Assembly: GCF_004402535.1 (NCBI RefSeq)
Contig: NZ_SOEY01000019.1
Coordinates: 142,447 to 206,446 of the forward strand
Direction: 5' to 3'
Length of the DNA: 64,000 nucleotides
Source of the DNA: Cryobacterium glaciale
Lineage (GTDB): Bacteria; Actinomycetota; Actinomycetes; Actinomycetales; Microbacteriaceae
Shown: positions 1 to 7,253 of the stretch, piece by piece
How the letters are laid out: each line of letters starts with the position of its first letter
Position numbering within the stretch: the stretch's first letter is position 1
Notes under the pieces: generated by a model
What the model saw: only the letters and a program-made list of their open reading frames with translations
Database searches by the model: none
What the model was told of the DNA's origin: nothing
Position numbers and translations under genes: made by a program

Positions 1-410
1 GGCGAGAGCCGCAGCCTCCACGGCCGCAGCAGCGGCGGCCGCAGCCGCCGCCTGCGCGAGTCGCTCCGCCTCCCGGGCCTCGGCCGCGCGGCGTTCGGCC
101 GTCTCGGTCTCGCTCATCAACACCCCGACCGCCACCAGCCGGCCCGCCTCGACCCGGCACAGGCCGGTGGCCTGCTGCACCATCAACGTCGGGTTGCCAA
201 ACCCGTGCCGGGCCGCCAACCCGGACTGACCCAGCTGCGGCCGGGACCCTCGGCGATCGTGCCCGCCAGCAACGCCGCCGCCGTGTTGCTCAGCCGCAGC
301 AGCGCCGCGAGCACCTCCACATCCGACAGGCCGCCGAACTCGGCACTGGAACCACCGAGCGCCGCCACGGTGGCCGCCGCCCGGGTGAGCTCCATCGCCA
401 GATTGTTCAT
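1..410 (-). pseudogene. DUF222 (13E12-type) protein, frameshifted, cut by window edge
   Basis: Reading from 410 on the minus strand gives a DUF222-like N-terminus with VLAALLRLSN near residue 32 and LLAGTIAE near residue 47. The frame then runs into unrelated sequence and stops at 183. Moving one base at about 248-251 restores the family continuation: RPQLGQSGL, AARHGFGNP, LMVQQATGL, CRVEAGRLVAVG, then an Ala/Glu-rich helix that runs off the window. One missing base explains it, so I read a frameshift mutation or a sequencing error. DUF222 proteins usually carry a C-terminal HNH nuclease domain, which would lie outside the window, so nuclease function is unknown. The family is multicopy and variable in these actinobacteria. 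I see no clear ribosome-binding site before the ATG at 410. Confidence 0.7.
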
Positions 411-885
411 GATTCAACCCAACACCCGACCACCGACATTCCCGAGGAAAAATCATGCTTACAAGCACTAAACCGACCACATCCACCAAAGAATACCCAA
501 AGAAATGTTTCCGCAGCCATCACAGGCCCCCACCGGCACTGTTCCACAGCGCAGCACGGAACCGCTGCCATGACGTTGGTCCCGCCCCGCCACGCCTGGT
601 ATCGCTGGCCTCGGCGCCACGGTCGACGCCCGAGGACTCGAGCGAGTCGCCCCGCACCTAGCGCGATTCCGCTCCAAAAACCAGCCTGTGGAAACAGCGA
701 AGGATTATAGCTGGCCGCGAATTTCTGGGCGGGAGGATCCGCTCAACTCGGCGAAGGCCTGCTGCTCGGCCAACCAGCGGCGCCTCCCGGGAAGCCCTCG
801 GGCTCACCGAATTCGCCACCACCCCCACCCGTCCCAGCTGCTGAAACGGTCACGACAAGCGTTGGACCGCCACGAAGCAAGCCGG
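411..885. other. 475-bp region without a recognisable gene
   Basis: Several short frames cross this stretch, but none has family-like sequence, a ribosome-binding site or a leaderless promoter at its start. It lies between the broken DUF222 gene and the end of the phosphate-transporter operon. Decayed remains of a mobile or DUF222-type gene are possible but not shown. Confidence 0.4.
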
Positions 886-1218
886 TCAGCGATGCAGTGC
901 GGGCACGATGAGGTAGATGCCGTACAGCACGGCGATTCCGCAGAGCACGAAGCAGGCGTAGCCGGCGCACAACGCCAGGCGCTTCACCCCGGGCGTCAAC
1001 GGGTTCGCAGCAGCCGCCTTCCGCGCTCGTTTGAGCTGCTTCGCAGCCTTCTTCGGCGTCAGAACGGTGATGGCACCGGTGAACTCGAGCGGGTCCACCA
1101 GCGGGATGCGTCCGGCCGTGGTGAGCAGGCGCAGGCCGAGGGAGTAGAGGCTCACGAGGAGGGCCGACGAAAACAGGGAGGCAACCGAAACGATGACGAA
1201 CGCCCTCCAGTCGATCAC
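886..1218 (-). CDS. Small membrane protein linked to phosphate transporter
   Basis: This 110-residue protein has hydrophobic segments at about residues 7-32 (VSVASLFSSALLVSLYSLG) and 85-107 (ACFVLCGIAVLYGIYLIV). A basic stretch around KKAAKQLKRARKAA lies between them, most likely on the cytoplasmic side. The ATG overlaps the stop of the phosphate transporter gene by 4 bp (ATGA), so the two are almost certainly co-translated. I do not recognise a characterised family. From position alone it may be an accessory or regulatory subunit of the transporter. Confidence 0.75.
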   Translation of the reverse strand: MIDWRAFVIVSVASLFSSALLVSLYSLGLRLLTTAGRIPLVDPLEFTGAITVLTPKKAAKQLKRARKAAAANPLTPGVKRLALCAGYACFVLCGIAVLYGIYLIVPALHR

Positions 1219-2411
1219 AGGGACACCCGCTTGCGGCTTGGGCGGGAGGGCCGGCGCGGCGTCTTCTGAATGTTGACCACCCGTCCGGCGTCGTCGATGT
1301 CGTTGAGCAGGGTGTGGTGCGTCACCCGGTTGCGCCGGGACCAGCGGAACAGGGCCATGATGACGATCGTTCCGATCACCATGTCAAGCACGATGCCGAC
1401 CGGGCCGAGCAGGGCGAGACCGGCCGCGAACGCGCCCATGATGGCCGAGGCCGGCAGCGTCATAACCCAGCCGAGCGCGATACGGCCGGCCATTCCCCAG
1501 CGAATCGTCGAGCCGCGGCGGCCGAGGCCCGAACCGATCACCGAACCGGACGCGACCTGCGTGGTGGACAGAGCGAATCCGAGATGGCTCGAGGCGAGGA
1601 TCGTGGCCGCAGTGCTGGTTTCGGCAGCGAACCCCTGCGCCGGCTTGATCTCCGTCAGGCCGGTACCCATGGTGCGAATGATGCGCCAGCCGCCAGTGTA
1701 GGTGCCGATCGCGATCGCGAGGGCGCACGCGGCGATGACCCAGAAGGTCGGGCCGCTGCCGACGGCCTGGAAACCACCGGCGATGAGGGTCAGGGTGATC
1801 ACTCCCATGGTCTTCTGGGCGTCGTTGGTGCCGTGGGCCAAAGCAACGAGTGAGGAGGAGAAGATCTGCGCGTAGCGAAACCCGCCACGGCCGTCTGGCT
1901 TGCCAACGTCCCGTCGGGTGATCAGGTAGGCCAGACGGGTCGCCACGAGAGCGACGATCCCGGCGATCAGCGGCGCGATCAACGCGGGCAGAATCACCTT
2001 GGCGGCGACGACGTTGTAGTCGACGGCCTGGGTGCCAACCCCGATGACCGTCGCACCGATCAGCCCGCCGAACAGCGCGTGGCTTGAGCTTGACGGCAGA
2101 CCCACCAGCCAGGTGACGAGGTTCCACACGATCGCACCGATCAGGCCGGCGAAGATGAGCTCGGGGGTGATCAATATCCCGCCGTCACCCTCCTTGATGA
2201 TGCCGCCCGACACGGTGCGTGCAACCTCGGTGGAGAGAAAGGCCCCGACCAGGTTGAGAATGGCGGCGACACCGACGGCGACCCTGGGCTTCATGGCCCC
2301 GGTCGCGATCGGGGTGGCCATGGCGTTCGCGGTGTCGTGAAAGCCGTTGGTGAAGTCGAAGATGAGCGCCAGCGCGATGACCAGCACGATGATGAGGCCG
2401 AATTCAGGCAC
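1215..2411 (-). CDS. pit: Inorganic phosphate transporter, PiT family
   Basis: This 398-residue polytopic protein matches low-affinity, cation- or proton-coupled phosphate carriers. The two internally duplicated PiT signatures are visible: GFHDTANAMATPIATGA near the N-terminus and AHGTNDAQKTMG in the second half. About ten hydrophobic segments are present, with a loop around GKPDGRGGFRYAQ between the halves. The open frame extends upstream into the Nudix gene, but PiT similarity begins at VPEFGLIIVLVIALAL, so I take GTG at 2411. That start overlaps the Nudix stop by 8 bp and suggests coupling. A small membrane protein follows in the same operon. Confidence 0.92.
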   Translation of the reverse strand: MPEFGLIIVLVIALALIFDFTNGFHDTANAMATPIATGAMKPRVAVGVAAILNLVGAFLSTEVARTVSGGIIKEGDGGILITPELIFAGLIGAIVWNLVTWLVGLPSSSSHALFGGLIGATVIGVGTQAVDYNVVAAKVILPALIAPLIAGIVALVATRLAYLITRRDVGKPDGRGGFRYAQIFSSSLVALAHGTNDAQKTMGVITLTLIAGGFQAVGSGPTFWVIAACALAIAIGTYTGGWRIIRTMGTGLTEIKPAQGFAAETSTAATILASSHLGFALSTTQVASGSVIGSGLGRRGSTIRWGMAGRIALGWVMTLPASAIMGAFAAGLALLGPVGIVLDMVIGTIVIMALFRWSRRNRVTHHTLLNDIDDAGRVVNIQKTPRRPSRPSRKRVSL

Positions 2412-2877
2412 GAGACACCACGCTTTCCAGGTCGGCGCCGAAGGTGAACGTGGCGCGCACCGGAACACCGGCAAGTACTCCCGGCAGCCAGTGACGGGCA
2501 TCGTCCCACATCTCATCGACCGGCAGGCTCTCGACGTCGAACCAGACGGGATTCAGCTCGTTCGATTCCCGCGGTGTGCCCGACCACTCGTCGCAGACGA
2601 ACACGGTCGACTCCTGGCTCCACTCCTCGCGATGCGGAAACAGGTAGGTGAGATATCCCAGTTCGGTCAGAGCGGATGCTGCCACCACGAGACCGGATTC
2701 CTCCTCGATTTCGCGCACCGCGGCATCCACTGCGCTCTCGCCGATCTCGAGCTTGCCACCGAGGCCGACGATGTTGCCCAAGCCGAGGCCTTTCTTCTTG
2801 CGCCCCAGCAGGACCTGCCGGTTGCCTTCGGGAGATAGTCGAGTGAGGTAGCACACGCATACCTGCGGCAAAGTCAT
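2404..2877 (-). CDS. Nudix hydrolase (MutT-like)
   Basis: This 157-residue protein has a complete Nudix box, G-x5-E-x7-REUxEExGU, at residues 41-63 (GKLEIGE then REIEEESGL). The box carries the Mg2+-binding glutamates for hydrolysis of a nucleoside diphosphate linked to another moiety. The early box and short length resemble 8-oxo-dGTP pyrophosphatases that clean the nucleotide pool, but the substrate cannot be fixed from sequence. TAAGAT sits 6 nt before the ATG, so the mRNA is probably leaderless. It is the first gene of an operon with the phosphate transporter and a small membrane protein. Confidence 0.85.
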   Translation of the reverse strand: MTLPQVCVCYLTRLSPEGNRQVLLGRKKKGLGLGNIVGLGGKLEIGESAVDAAVREIEEESGLVVAASALTELGYLTYLFPHREEWSQESTVFVCDEWSGTPRESNELNPVWFDVESLPVDEMWDDARHWLPGVLAGVPVRATFTFGADLESVVSRA

Positions 2878-2883
2878 TGCTTT

Positions 2884-2889
2884 ATCTTA
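2884..2889 (-). promoter_or_regulatory. Leaderless -10 (TAAGAT) of Nudix gene
   Basis: TAAGAT ends 6 nt before the ATG at 2877, placing the expected transcription start on the start codon. It faces the mycoredoxin promoter across a gap of about 50 bp. Confidence 0.6.
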
Positions 2890-2938
2890 ATGCTCGTTCA
2901 ACAGAATGCTCGCGGAGTGGATTCAGAGGAAGCTCAGA

Positions 2939-2944
2939 TAAGCT
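2939..2944 (+). promoter_or_regulatory. Leaderless -10 (TAAGCT) of mycoredoxin gene
   Basis: TAAGCT lies 6 nt (CCGGAC) before the ATG at 2951, with no Shine-Dalgarno sequence. Confidence 0.6.
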
Positions 2945-2950
2945 CCGGAC

Positions 2951-3205
2951 ATGGACTTTGTACCCGCTACCGGAACCATCACCATGTTCACGACCGACTG
3001 GTGCGGCTACTGCAAACGATTGAAGAAGCAGCTCGACACTGCCGGGATCGGCTATACCGAGGTGAACATCGAGCAGGTCGACGGCACACCGGAGCTCGTG
3101 ATGAGCCTGAACAACGGCAACCAGACCGTGCCGACGATTCTGTACCCCGACGGTTCGGCGGCGACCAATCCCTCGCTGTCCCAGGTGCAGGCCAAACTCG
3201 CCTGA
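2951..3205 (+). CDS. mrx1: Mycoredoxin (glutaredoxin-like)
   Basis: This 84-residue single-domain thioredoxin-fold protein has the active site WCGYC at residues 17-21 and the cis-proline loop QTVPTI about 40 residues later. Length and CGYC match actinobacterial mycoredoxin-1, which reduces mycothiol mixed disulfides on cytosolic proteins using mycothiol and mycothiol disulfide reductase. NrdH redoxins are the close alternative, but they usually carry CVQC or CPQC. Its presence implies that the host makes mycothiol. The gene stands alone, divergent from the Nudix gene and convergent with pfkA, with a terminator hairpin directly after its stop. Confidence 0.85.
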   Translation: MDFVPATGTITMFTTDWCGYCKRLKKQLDTAGIGYTEVNIEQVDGTPELVMSLNNGNQTVPTILYPDGSAATNPSLSQVQAKLA

Positions 3206-3227
3206 CCCGCCAGACCCTCCTGGCGGG
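3206..3227. terminator. Hairpin between mrx1 and pfkA
   Basis: CCCGCCAG / CTGGCGGG form a perfect 8-bp stem with a 6-nt loop between two convergent genes. There is no U-tract, as is common in actinobacteria. It could serve both directions. Confidence 0.55.
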
Positions 3228-3229
3228 GC

Positions 3230-4258
3230 TCAGCCGAACAGTACTGCGGCCTCGTCGTAACGGGCCGGCGAGACCCGCTTGAGGCCGATGGTGGCCGAGG
3301 CGATGCTCACGACGTCGATCTCGGTGCCGCGCAGCGATACCATCGACCCCCAGTGAGAATTGTGGATCGCGTCCACCGCGGCCATGCCGAGGCGGGTGGC
3401 GAGCACGCGGTCGTAGGCCGAGGGGGCGCCGCCGCGCTGGGTGTGACCGAGCACGGTCGCTCGGCTCTCCACACCGGTGCGTTCCTCGATGAGCGGGGCG
3501 ATGACCTCGCTGATTCCGCCGAGGCGAGGGCGATGAAAAGCGTCGAGGCCTTTCGTGGAGTGTGCTTCCTCCATGCCGGAGAGCAGAAAGCCCTCGGATA
3601 CGACGATGACCGGAGCCCGGCCGCGATCTCGCACGTGCTCGACCCAGTCACAGATCTGCTCGATGGACTTGGGCTGCTCAGGGATGAGGATGGCATGGGC
3701 GCCGCCGGCCATGCCGGAGTGCAGCGCGATCCAGCCGACGTGGCGCCCCATGACCTCGACGACCATGCAGCGGCCGTGGGATTCGGCGGTGGTGCGCAGG
3801 CGGTCGATGGCCTCGGTGGCGATTTCGACGGCGGTGTTGAAGCCGAAGGAGTAGTCGGTGGCTTCGAGGTCGTTGTCGATGGTTTTGGGTACACCGACAA
3901 TGTTCAGGCCGGCCTCAGTGAGGCGGTGCGCGGCGGTGAGGGTCCCCTCGCCGCCGATCGCTATCACGGCGTCGATACCGTTGGCGTCGAGCGTGCGCTG
4001 GATATTCTCGGGGCCGCCGTTCTCACCCTCGAACGGATTGGTGCGGGAACTGCCGAGGATGGTGCCACCCTGGCGCGACAGGCCGCGCACGCTGTGACGA
4101 TCGAGGGGCATGAACTCGTTCTGCACGAGCCCACGCCAGCCGTTGCGGATTCCGATGAACTCGAAGTCGTACGTGCGCACGCCCTTGAGCACGGCTCCGC
4201 GAATGACCGCGTTGAGTCCGGGGCAGTCGCCGCCGCTGGTGAGAATACCGATCTTCAT
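3230..4258 (-). CDS. pfkA: 6-phosphofructokinase
   Basis: This 342-residue cytosolic glycolytic enzyme phosphorylates fructose 6-phosphate to fructose 1,6-bisphosphate. Visible motifs are SGGDCPGLN (8-16), GGEGT (102-106), PKTIDND (124-130, with the catalytic Asp) and MGRHVGWIAL. Gly at about 105 (equivalent to E. coli 104) favours ATP over pyrophosphate as donor. Lys125 after the proline is the residue typical of PPi enzymes and of the mixed Group III class. I therefore call it a Group III, probably ATP-dependent, phosphofructokinase. The gene is monocistronic and convergent with mrx1. The 160 bp upstream (4259-4418) hold no gene. Confidence 0.93.
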   Translation of the reverse strand: MKIGILTSGGDCPGLNAVIRGAVLKGVRTYDFEFIGIRNGWRGLVQNEFMPLDRHSVRGLSRQGGTILGSSRTNPFEGENGGPENIQRTLDANGIDAVIAIGGEGTLTAAHRLTEAGLNIVGVPKTIDNDLEATDYSFGFNTAVEIATEAIDRLRTTAESHGRCMVVEVMGRHVGWIALHSGMAGGAHAILIPEQPKSIEQICDWVEHVRDRGRAPVIVVSEGFLLSGMEEAHSTKGLDAFHRPRLGGISEVIAPLIEERTGVESRATVLGHTQRGGAPSAYDRVLATRLGMAAVDAIHNSHWGSMVSLRGTEIDVVSIASATIGLKRVSPARYDEAAVLFG

Positions 4259-4418
4259 AGCTGGCCGATCTTGATAGCGGGACGAGTCGTGTCGTGATGA
4301 TCATGTCGCAACCTGCGCTCGGTGACAATCATGTTCTTACAAGGGCACTCCGACAATCATGGTGCCTCAACCGGGGTCGACTCAAATCCACCGAACCCAG
4401 CCAAGGTGCCCGGTCAAC

Positions 4419-6605
4419 CTACAGCTTTCCGTCGAGGGCCTGGGAGAGCACGTAGATGAGAGCACTCGCCTGCACCGAATCGGCCGCCGAGTACTCTTCC
4501 TGGGAACCATCGAGGGCGCGCGCTGCGAGGCCCTGCTTGCTGCCGATCAGATCGGCGATGCGCGCGTCGATGGTGTGCGCGGCGATGATTCGCCAGGCGG
4601 TGACCGGCTCGTCCTGGCCGATACGGTGCACCCGGTCGATGGCCTGGGTCTGCTCGGCCGCGGTCCAGCTCAGTTCGGCGAGCACGACGTTCGATGCGGC
4701 CTGCAGGTTGACGCCGACACCGGCCGCGGTGAGCGAGCACACCGCGATCGCGACGTCGGGATCGTTGTTGAACGAGTCGATGGCAGCCTGGCGGGCCAGG
4801 GCGCTCTGGTCGCCGCGCAGCGAAACCGTGCGCAGGTCGCGTTTGGCGAAGATCTCCTCTGCGGTGTCCATGACATCGATGTGTTTGGCGAAGAACACGA
4901 CCTTGCCCACCGAACGGGCCAGCTGCGCGGCGTAGTCCGCCGCGAGGCCGGCCTTGGCCTGGCCGATCTTGCGCACCATCGTGAAGACGTTTTCGCCGGT
5001 GGTTTGGCCCTTGGAATCTTCGAGCTCGGCGTGGGCGACGGCGCGAATGTAGGCATCTCGCTGGTCTTCGTCGGGTACGGCCGGACCGCCGGAGCCGGCG
5101 TGCCGGGCTGCGACCAGCGCCTGATAGCGAGTGACCAGGCGGGCGCCGAGTTCACGTTCGGCCTGGCGGATGGATCGGCCGAGGTCGTCGTCGAGTTCCA
5201 CCGGCAGGTCGGCGATGCGCTTGGCCGGCAGATCGGCGGCGACGTCGAGCTTGCGGCGACGAACGATGCCCATGTCGATGACGGCGGCGCGAGCTTCCTT
5301 GTAGAAGCCCATGTCGGCCGGGGTCAGCCCGGTTTCCTCGAGTCGTTTCAGCAGGGCGGGGGCTGGCTTGTCGCCGTCGATCCAGCCGAGGAACTGCCAG
5401 ATGGCGCGAAAATCGTCGACGTCGTTGATGAGCGGTGTTCCGGTGAGGGCCATCAGCAGCGGGTTGCCGCCCGGGGTTCGGCGACGAATCTGCTCGGCGA
5501 GCGAGAGCACGTGCTTGGACCGCTGGGAGGACAGGTTTTTTATGAAGTGTGCCTCGTCGACGACCATGCCCTTGAACCCGAGCGTGCCCAGCCAGGCCAG
5601 ATGCCGGTCGAGTACGTCGTAGTTCACCACGACGACATCGGCGAAAGCGTCGAGCGTGTCGCCATCCCCGTGGATGACGGTGGCACGCCGGTTCGGCGTC
5701 CACAGTTCCACTTCGCGAGCCCAGTTCATCTTCACCACGTTGGGCACGATGGCCAACAGCGGGTAGGCGTTGGCAACGGATGCCGCCAGCAGGCTCTGCG
5801 CGGTCTTGCCGAGGCCCGGCTCGTCGGCGAGCAGGTAGCTGCGGTGGCCGAGCCTGGCGCTCTCGATGAAGCGGGCCTGGTGCCGCATGAGCTCCATGCC
5901 GTTCGGCGACAGCCGGTCGAGGCGAGGTGCCTCCGGCATGTCCATGCTGGCCGCCTGGCCGCCTGAGCCGTACTCGAACGATTTGAAGAGCGGGCCGAGC
6001 AGTTCCCAGTTGGCGAGCCTGCGCGGGTGCACGATGGGCTGGGCGGCGGCGCTGAAGTCGGGGGCGAGGAACGGGTTGGCCAGCTGCCTGGCCTTGACCG
6101 ACTGCGGGATGACCTGGTTCTGCAGCACGACGGGTGCAGCTTCGGGCTCGCGGGTGATGATGAGTTCGTCGGGGCTCAGCTCCGCGCCCGATTCGATCAG
6201 CCAGTCCCGGCGAAATCGCTGGGCTACGGTGGAGACACCGGCGTCGGGCTCGAGCAGGGTGATCAGGCTGGTGTCCCTGGCAGCGGTCTTGGCCAGAATC
6301 TGGGCGATGCCGTCGAGGCGTTTGAGCAGCTCTGCTCGGTTTGCGTCGGACAGCTCTTTGTCGCCCTTGACGCGGGCGCGTTCTTCACGCATGAGCAGCG
6401 CGATGACCTGGTATTTCGTGCGGTTGGTGGGTCCGAGCTTGGTGCCGGACTGTGCTTTCGCCTCGACCTCGCGCACCTTGCGGGCCAGAATCGGAATGAT
6501 CGGCGCGTCGTCGTCACGGGAACGCGGGTGGGCGCGATTGCGGGTGGCTCCAGTGCGACCGAGGTTGTTCCGGCTGCCCGAGGCATCGGTGCGGGTATAA
6601 GCCAT
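4419..6605 (-). CDS. SNF2-family DEAD/DEAH-box helicase
   Basis: This 728-residue ATPase has a two-lobe SNF2/SWI2 helicase core after a roughly 220-residue N-terminal region. Visible motifs are I (DEPGLGKT), II (VDEAHFIKN) and III (ALTGTPLIND), and in the second lobe V (GVGVNLQAASNV) and VI (QAIDRVHRIGQ). The layout recalls SMARCAL1-like annealing or remodelling ATPases, so a role in replication or repair on double-stranded DNA is a reasonable guess. The start (MAYTRTD) is preceded by GGAGAACA as a ribosome-binding site. The gene is monocistronic, and no methylase or nuclease partner lies beside it that would point to a defence system. Confidence 0.85.
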   Translation of the reverse strand: MAYTRTDASGSRNNLGRTGATRNRAHPRSRDDDAPIIPILARKVREVEAKAQSGTKLGPTNRTKYQVIALLMREERARVKGDKELSDANRAELLKRLDGIAQILAKTAARDTSLITLLEPDAGVSTVAQRFRRDWLIESGAELSPDELIITREPEAAPVVLQNQVIPQSVKARQLANPFLAPDFSAAAQPIVHPRRLANWELLGPLFKSFEYGSGGQAASMDMPEAPRLDRLSPNGMELMRHQARFIESARLGHRSYLLADEPGLGKTAQSLLAASVANAYPLLAIVPNVVKMNWAREVELWTPNRRATVIHGDGDTLDAFADVVVVNYDVLDRHLAWLGTLGFKGMVVDEAHFIKNLSSQRSKHVLSLAEQIRRRTPGGNPLLMALTGTPLINDVDDFRAIWQFLGWIDGDKPAPALLKRLEETGLTPADMGFYKEARAAVIDMGIVRRRKLDVAADLPAKRIADLPVELDDDLGRSIRQAERELGARLVTRYQALVAARHAGSGGPAVPDEDQRDAYIRAVAHAELEDSKGQTTGENVFTMVRKIGQAKAGLAADYAAQLARSVGKVVFFAKHIDVMDTAEEIFAKRDLRTVSLRGDQSALARQAAIDSFNNDPDVAIAVCSLTAAGVGVNLQAASNVVLAELSWTAAEQTQAIDRVHRIGQDEPVTAWRIIAAHTIDARIADLIGSKQGLAARALDGSQEEYSAADSVQASALIYVLSQALDGKL

Positions 6606-6905
6606 TGTTCTCCACTTCGAAGCAGCACGGTACGGGTACCGGCTTTACCTGTCCACGCGTGCCGGTCACGGCATTCCGGTGTTACCGGAACGCTGCACTC
6701 CGCCCATCGTTTCCGTAGTGCAGAAACAACGGCTCCAGGAAACACAGCACGGGTCCTGATATGACGCCAACCCACAGTCAAGCGGATGCTGTCACAGCGG
6801 TGGTGCCGTTGAATCAACCGATCCAACGGCTAAGGCCACCGGTTACGAGCGCACAGTCGAGACCTGACCCGGTTCTCTCAACGCGATAGTAGTCTACGCC
6901 TTCGT
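6606..6905. other. 300-bp intergenic region upstream of helicase
   Basis: No supportable gene. It holds a small perfect hairpin at 6674-6690 (TTCCGGT-gtt-ACCGGAA) and must contain the helicase promoter. One CGGATGC heptamer lies at 6783. The hairpin could act as an operator. Confidence 0.4.
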
Positions 6906-7253
6906 TCAATCCTTGCGCACCGGTACCTTGGTGCGCAGTCCGACGACGATGAACACGATGGCGGCGATGAACTGCGCCGAAACCCAGCCCTGCCCGCTGA
7001 GGTCGAGGATCACCACCGGATTCCACAGCACGGCCATCGGCACGAGGCCGATCAGCCAGTACCAGGACCGCGCCTGGATCACGAAGACGCAGATGATGAG
7101 CGCGAGGATACTGACCGCGTAGCGGATAATGATGAACGATTCGCTGTCGAGGAGCGCGAGCCCGGCGAGCAGAACGATTGCGCCGAGCAGCCCCGGTGCG
7201 AGGGCCGAGCGCGTGAAGGTCGGTTCGGCTGGCGTGCCCATTACACGTCCCAT
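6906..7253 (-). CDS. Small multi-pass membrane protein (DUF6804-like)
   Basis: This 115-residue protein has four hydrophobic segments: LLGAIVLLAGLALL, FIIIRYAVSILALIICVFVI, WYWLIGLVPMAVLWNPVVIL, and SAQFIAAIVFIVVGL before a basic tail. The pattern, including an aromatic/NPVV segment, resembles DUF6804 proteins, but that is recall rather than a search. I chose ATG 7253, which shares one base with the stop of the DUF2207 gene (TGATG). ATG 7241 is an alternative. It is probably co-translated with DUF2207. Function unknown. Confidence 0.65.
   Translation of the reverse strand: MGRVMGTPAEPTFTRSALAPGLLGAIVLLAGLALLDSESFIIIRYAVSILALIICVFVIQARSWYWLIGLVPMAVLWNPVVILDLSGQGWVSAQFIAAIVFIVVGLRTKVPVRKD

Noticed and set aside
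688-1269. 193-codon plus-strand frame over the left intergenic region
   Set aside because: Arg/Gln/His-rich with no family features. It runs antisense to the small membrane protein and the end of pit.
4359-5966. 535-codon plus-strand frame opposite the helicase
   Set aside because: Antisense to conserved SNF2 motifs, with low-complexity Gly/Val/Asp sequence typical of shadows.
4419-6605. SNF2 helicase as part of a defence island
   Set aside because: Neighbours are pfkA and a DUF2207 pair. No methylase, nuclease or other defence gene is adjacent.
6674-6690. TTCCGGT-gtt-ACCGGAA hairpin as terminator
   Set aside because: It lies upstream of the helicase start rather than after a gene. The terminator call is unsupported, so it is only mentioned as a possible operator.
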